A stretch of 7,233 nucleotides of DNA from Leadbetterella sp031420365. GTDB lineage: Bacteria; Bacteroidota; Bacteroidia; Cytophagales; Spirosomataceae. The translations under genes and the position numbers were made by a program. The notes beneath the pieces were generated by a model. It made no database searches and was not told where the DNA came from. It saw only the letters and a list, made by a program, of their open reading frames with translations. Positions 5,834-7,233 of this stretch are shown here, piece after piece; within the stretch, counting starts at the first letter, position 1; every line of letters starts with the position of its first letter. The stretch covers positions 1-7,233 of the forward strand of contig JANOMP010000095.1 in the NCBI GenBank assembly GCA_031420365.1, written 5' to 3'.

Positions 5834-6291
5834 ATTAAAGTTAATTTAAGTGGGAAATTGTTTTTCTCTAAATTTTTCCAATTGAAATTACCTTCATACA
5901 AATAAGAACTACAATTTTGAGGCTTTAAAAATAATTTTGAGGCATAGTTAGGGGCTATAAATGCAATATGCCCCTTAATACGACACATTGGATGCATTTT
6001 ATCTGAGTCACTTTGCTTAGTACTGCAGCCAATTGGGTGAGTATGAATATCTGCAATTACCACAGATTTATTTATTTTTAAAATCATATCAAGTTTTGCA
6101 TAATATAGACCATCCAAAACTATTATACCTGTTGAAAAAGCATTGGGATCAATTTCATCATAATATATAATATTTGAAATTTTATTAGAACCATCTTTAC
6201 CTATAAGAAAAGCACCACTTTCCCTAATTCCTTTGCCTCTTTTGCGTAATCCTCGAGTTAAACTTATCCATTTAAATAATGTCATTTTCAT
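5830..6291 (-). CDS. JAB/JAMM-family metallo-isopeptidase (deubiquitinase-like)
   Basis: The gene encodes 153 residues, the length of a single JAB/MPN domain. The zinc-site motif is complete: Glu24 in RESGAFL, His83 and His85 in DIHTHP, and Ser94-x-x-Asp97 in SDSD. This is the full E, HxHP, SxxD arrangement of active JAMM peptidases such as Rpn11 and the bacterial JAB proteins. Such enzymes cleave ubiquitin-like proteins from their conjugates or trim their C-termini. The gene lies between the E2-like and E1-like genes, 7 nt after the former and overlapping the latter by 4 nt, so processing of the operon's own Ubl is the likely job. The start at 6291 gives MKMTLFKW. A second ATG two codons later is equally possible. 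There is no signal peptide or membrane segment. Confidence 0.9.
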   Translation of the reverse strand: MKMTLFKWISLTRGLRKRGKGIRESGAFLIGKDGSNKISNIIYYDEIDPNAFSTGIIVLDGLYYAKLDMILKINKSVVIADIHTHPIGCSTKQSDSDKMHPMCRIKGHIAFIAPNYASKLFLKPQNCSSYLYEGNFNWKNLEKNNFPLKLTLI

Positions 6292-6298
6292 GTTTTTA

Positions 6299-6928
6299 CT
6301 AATTTAAAATTTGATAAACTTCATTCAAATATTTATATATTGAATCTTCTCCGTTTTCCCAGACTAATGAAGGATGTTCAATTTCCCAATTTGGGTGGCC
6401 AGAAAAAGCCAAACGGTCACATGGTAAATACAAAGATTGAATACCCCAAATTCTAAAAACTTGTGTACATCTTGGTGACCAATCAGGAAACAATTGTTGA
6501 GATAGTGGAAGGTGTAAGTCCATGTCCCAAAGCTGAGCTGTGGGTGCTTCTTTGTTATAATTAGTCAGATCAAATCGCAAATAATACTTCATTCCATTTT
6601 TGGCTATTAACCAAAAAAGAAAAATGAACCCCTCGGGCTCATTTTCTATTCCTACCTTTCCCCATTTCCCTTCTATTTCGCCAGATAGATAATTGGGATC
6701 ATCTAAATCATTATGCAGAATTTCTAATGGTGTTTCAAAAAAACCATTTATGTCCTTTTTGGGTGCAAACACCAAAGAAATTGAACATCCGCAATAATTA
6801 ACTAAAGAGCCCACCATAATATCTAAACTATCAAGTGCATTCCCATTTAATAAAAATTGAAACTCAGCAACTTCTTGGTCCGACATTCCAAAGTTTTCCG
6901 AAACCAATTTCTTTAGACGTTTTAGCAT
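6299..6928 (-). CDS. E2-like protein with N-terminal ubiquitin-like domain, 5' end probably lost
   Basis: From the first ATG (6928) the product is 209 residues. Residues about 80-209 look like a divergent E2/UBC fold: the strand YYLRFD (115-120), the APT stretch (128-130) in the place of the E2 proline-rich turn, then LYLPCDRLAF with Cys170 as candidate catalytic residue, Trp181, Trp190 and a closing helix (195-208). The match is structural pattern plus operon context, not a firm family hit. Residues 1 to about 56 read as the helix and later strands of a ubiquitin-like domain whose first two strands lie upstream of the ATG in the same open frame (6929-7000). The ATG at 6928 would therefore cut the domain in half, so the true start was probably upstream and is missing. 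It is the first gene of the operon, 7 nt before the JAB gene. Confidence 0.65.
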   Translation of the reverse strand: MLKRLKKLVSENFGMSDQEVAEFQFLLNGNALDSLDIMVGSLVNYCGCSISLVFAPKKDINGFFETPLEILHNDLDDPNYLSGEIEGKWGKVGIENEPEGFIFLFWLIAKNGMKYYLRFDLTNYNKEAPTAQLWDMDLHLPLSQQLFPDWSPRCTQVFRIWGIQSLYLPCDRLAFSGHPNWEIEHPSLVWENGEDSIYKYLNEVYQILN

Positions 6929-7000
6929 TAATGCAGGACTTGTTTCAAGAGTTAAATTTCTACCGTGATATGCAACGGCAATATTTACTCTTTTACATTT
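6929..7000 (-). other. In-frame upstream extension coding for the first strands of the ubiquitin-like domain
   Basis: Reading the minus strand upstream of ATG 6928, the same frame stays open for 24 codons to 7000 and then enters the IS end. It meets a TGA at 7024-7022. The residues include VNIAVAYHGRNLTLETSPAL. With the helix LKRLKKLVSENFG and the strands EFQFLLNG and ISLVFAP encoded downstream, they give the ubiquitin order strand-strand-helix-strand-strand. GRNLTLETSP lines up with GKTITLEVEP of ubiquitin. No ATG, GTG or TTG occurs in the extension; the only rare start candidate is ATT at 6982-6980. I read it as a coding remnant cut by the IS. Confidence 0.6.
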
Positions 7001-7030
7001 ACCCCTAAAATCCGCAAATAATCAAAAAAT

Positions 7031-7061
7031 AATGCCCGAATACCATTGATATTCAGGCATT
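7031..7061 (-). terminator. Subterminal IS hairpin acting as terminator toward the E2-JAB-E1 operon
   Basis: ATGCCCGAATA (7032-7042) and TATTCAGGCAT (7050-7060) form an 11-bp stem with one imperfect pair (G-U on the minus strand) and a 7-nt loop, and 7031/7061 add a twelfth pair. On the minus strand TATTTTTT follows (7031-7024), the layout of an intrinsic terminator. It would stop transcripts leaving the IS toward the operon. Confidence 0.5.
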
Positions 7062-7075
7062 TATAGCTATATTTA
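7046..7075 (+). promoter_or_regulatory. Putative promoter of the IS1380 transposase
   Basis: TTG at 7046-7048 is followed after exactly 19 nt by TATATTTA at 7068-7075, one mismatch from TAnnTTTG in the last base. A transcription start near 7080 would support translation from ATG 7096. The -33 box lies inside the loop of the subterminal hairpin. Confidence 0.4.
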
Positions 7076-7095
7076 TGTTGTTAAACATCACCCAA

Positions 7096-7233
7096 ATGGG
7101 TGTAAAATATCGCTACGTGAAAATACAAAATAGTTCTGACTCCATCAATGCCTTCGGCGGATTAAATTTCGTTTCTCAAAGTTTTGATAATGCCAAAATA
7201 TCGCAACTAATTGATAGTGAGCTTGGTAGCAAA
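7096..7233 (+). CDS. IS1380-family transposase, N-terminal part
   Basis: An open frame from ATG 7096 runs off the right edge after 46 codons. The segment SINAFGGLNFVSQSFDNAK followed by ISQLIDSELGSK is the typical N-terminal region of Bacteroidota IS1380 transposases, where an N-terminal FGGL motif precedes the DDE domain (DDE_Tnp_1_4). The catalytic residues lie beyond the window. An in-frame ATG at 7075 would add seven residues, but it overlaps the predicted -7 promoter box, so 7096 is preferred. The gene points away from the E2-JAB-E1 operon. Confidence 0.75.
   Translation, partial: MGVKYRYVKIQNSSDSINAFGGLNFVSQSFDNAKISQLIDSELGSK

Larger units (their letters stand above)
7002..7233 (+). 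mobile_element. IS1380-family insertion sequence, left end (continues beyond window)
   Basis: The element is called from the transposase beginning at 7096. Its left boundary is placed at about 7002, where a sequence starting CCCCTAAAATCCGC resembles the CC-starting terminal repeats of IS1380 elements. The other end and the target duplication are outside the window, so the exact boundary is provisional by a few bases. The end carries a hairpin (7031-7061) and a promoter for the transposase. The boundary coincides with the point where the Ubl-E2 reading frame loses meaning. Confidence 0.6.

Overview
The window looks like a Bacteroidota chromosome, probably Cytophagales-like. It is AT-rich, its genes lack clear Shine-Dalgarno sequences, its promoters fit the Bacteroidota pattern TTG-N19-TAnnTTTG, and its ribosomal proteins and AAA/DUF4143 ATPase resemble forms from that phylum. 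The genus is inference.

Layout. Bases 3-284 are the C-terminal end of a DDE transposase running in from the left. Bases 285-660 hold a consensus promoter and a structured leader. The L11 operon follows (rplK, rplA, rplJ, rplL) and closes with a 13-bp perfect hairpin terminator 26 nt after rplL. Neither nusG/secE (upstream) nor rpoB/rpoC (downstream), the usual neighbours, is present. A single AAA/DUF4143 ATPase gene (3062-4252) has its own promoter, palindromic operator-like sites and terminator. A degenerate copy of its upstream region lies downstream of it.

On the minus strand, converging on the ATPase gene, is a compact ubiquitin-conjugation-like operon read from about 7000 down to 4538: an E2-like protein, a JAB/JAMM isopeptidase and an E1-like ThiF-fold enzyme. 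The spacings are 7 nt and a 4-nt ATGA overlap, and the operon has its own terminator. The order E2-JAB-E1 resembles bacterial ISG15-like (Bil) and related (Bub-type) antiphage operons. No separate ubiquitin-like (Ubl) gene is visible. However, the frame of the E2 gene stays open 24 codons upstream of its first ATG, and the added residues complete what reads as a ubiquitin-like beta-grasp domain fused to the N-terminus of the E2. The extension has no ATG, GTG or TTG and runs directly into the end of an IS1380-family element (about 7002 to the window end). The simplest reading is that the IS inserted into the 5' end of a Ubl-E2 fusion gene and removed its start.

Together: the E1 would adenylate a Ubl C-terminus and pass it to the E2-like partner, and the JAB protein would process or remove it. 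Whether this copy still works is doubtful, because the first gene seems decapitated and the IS end carries a hairpin terminator facing the operon.
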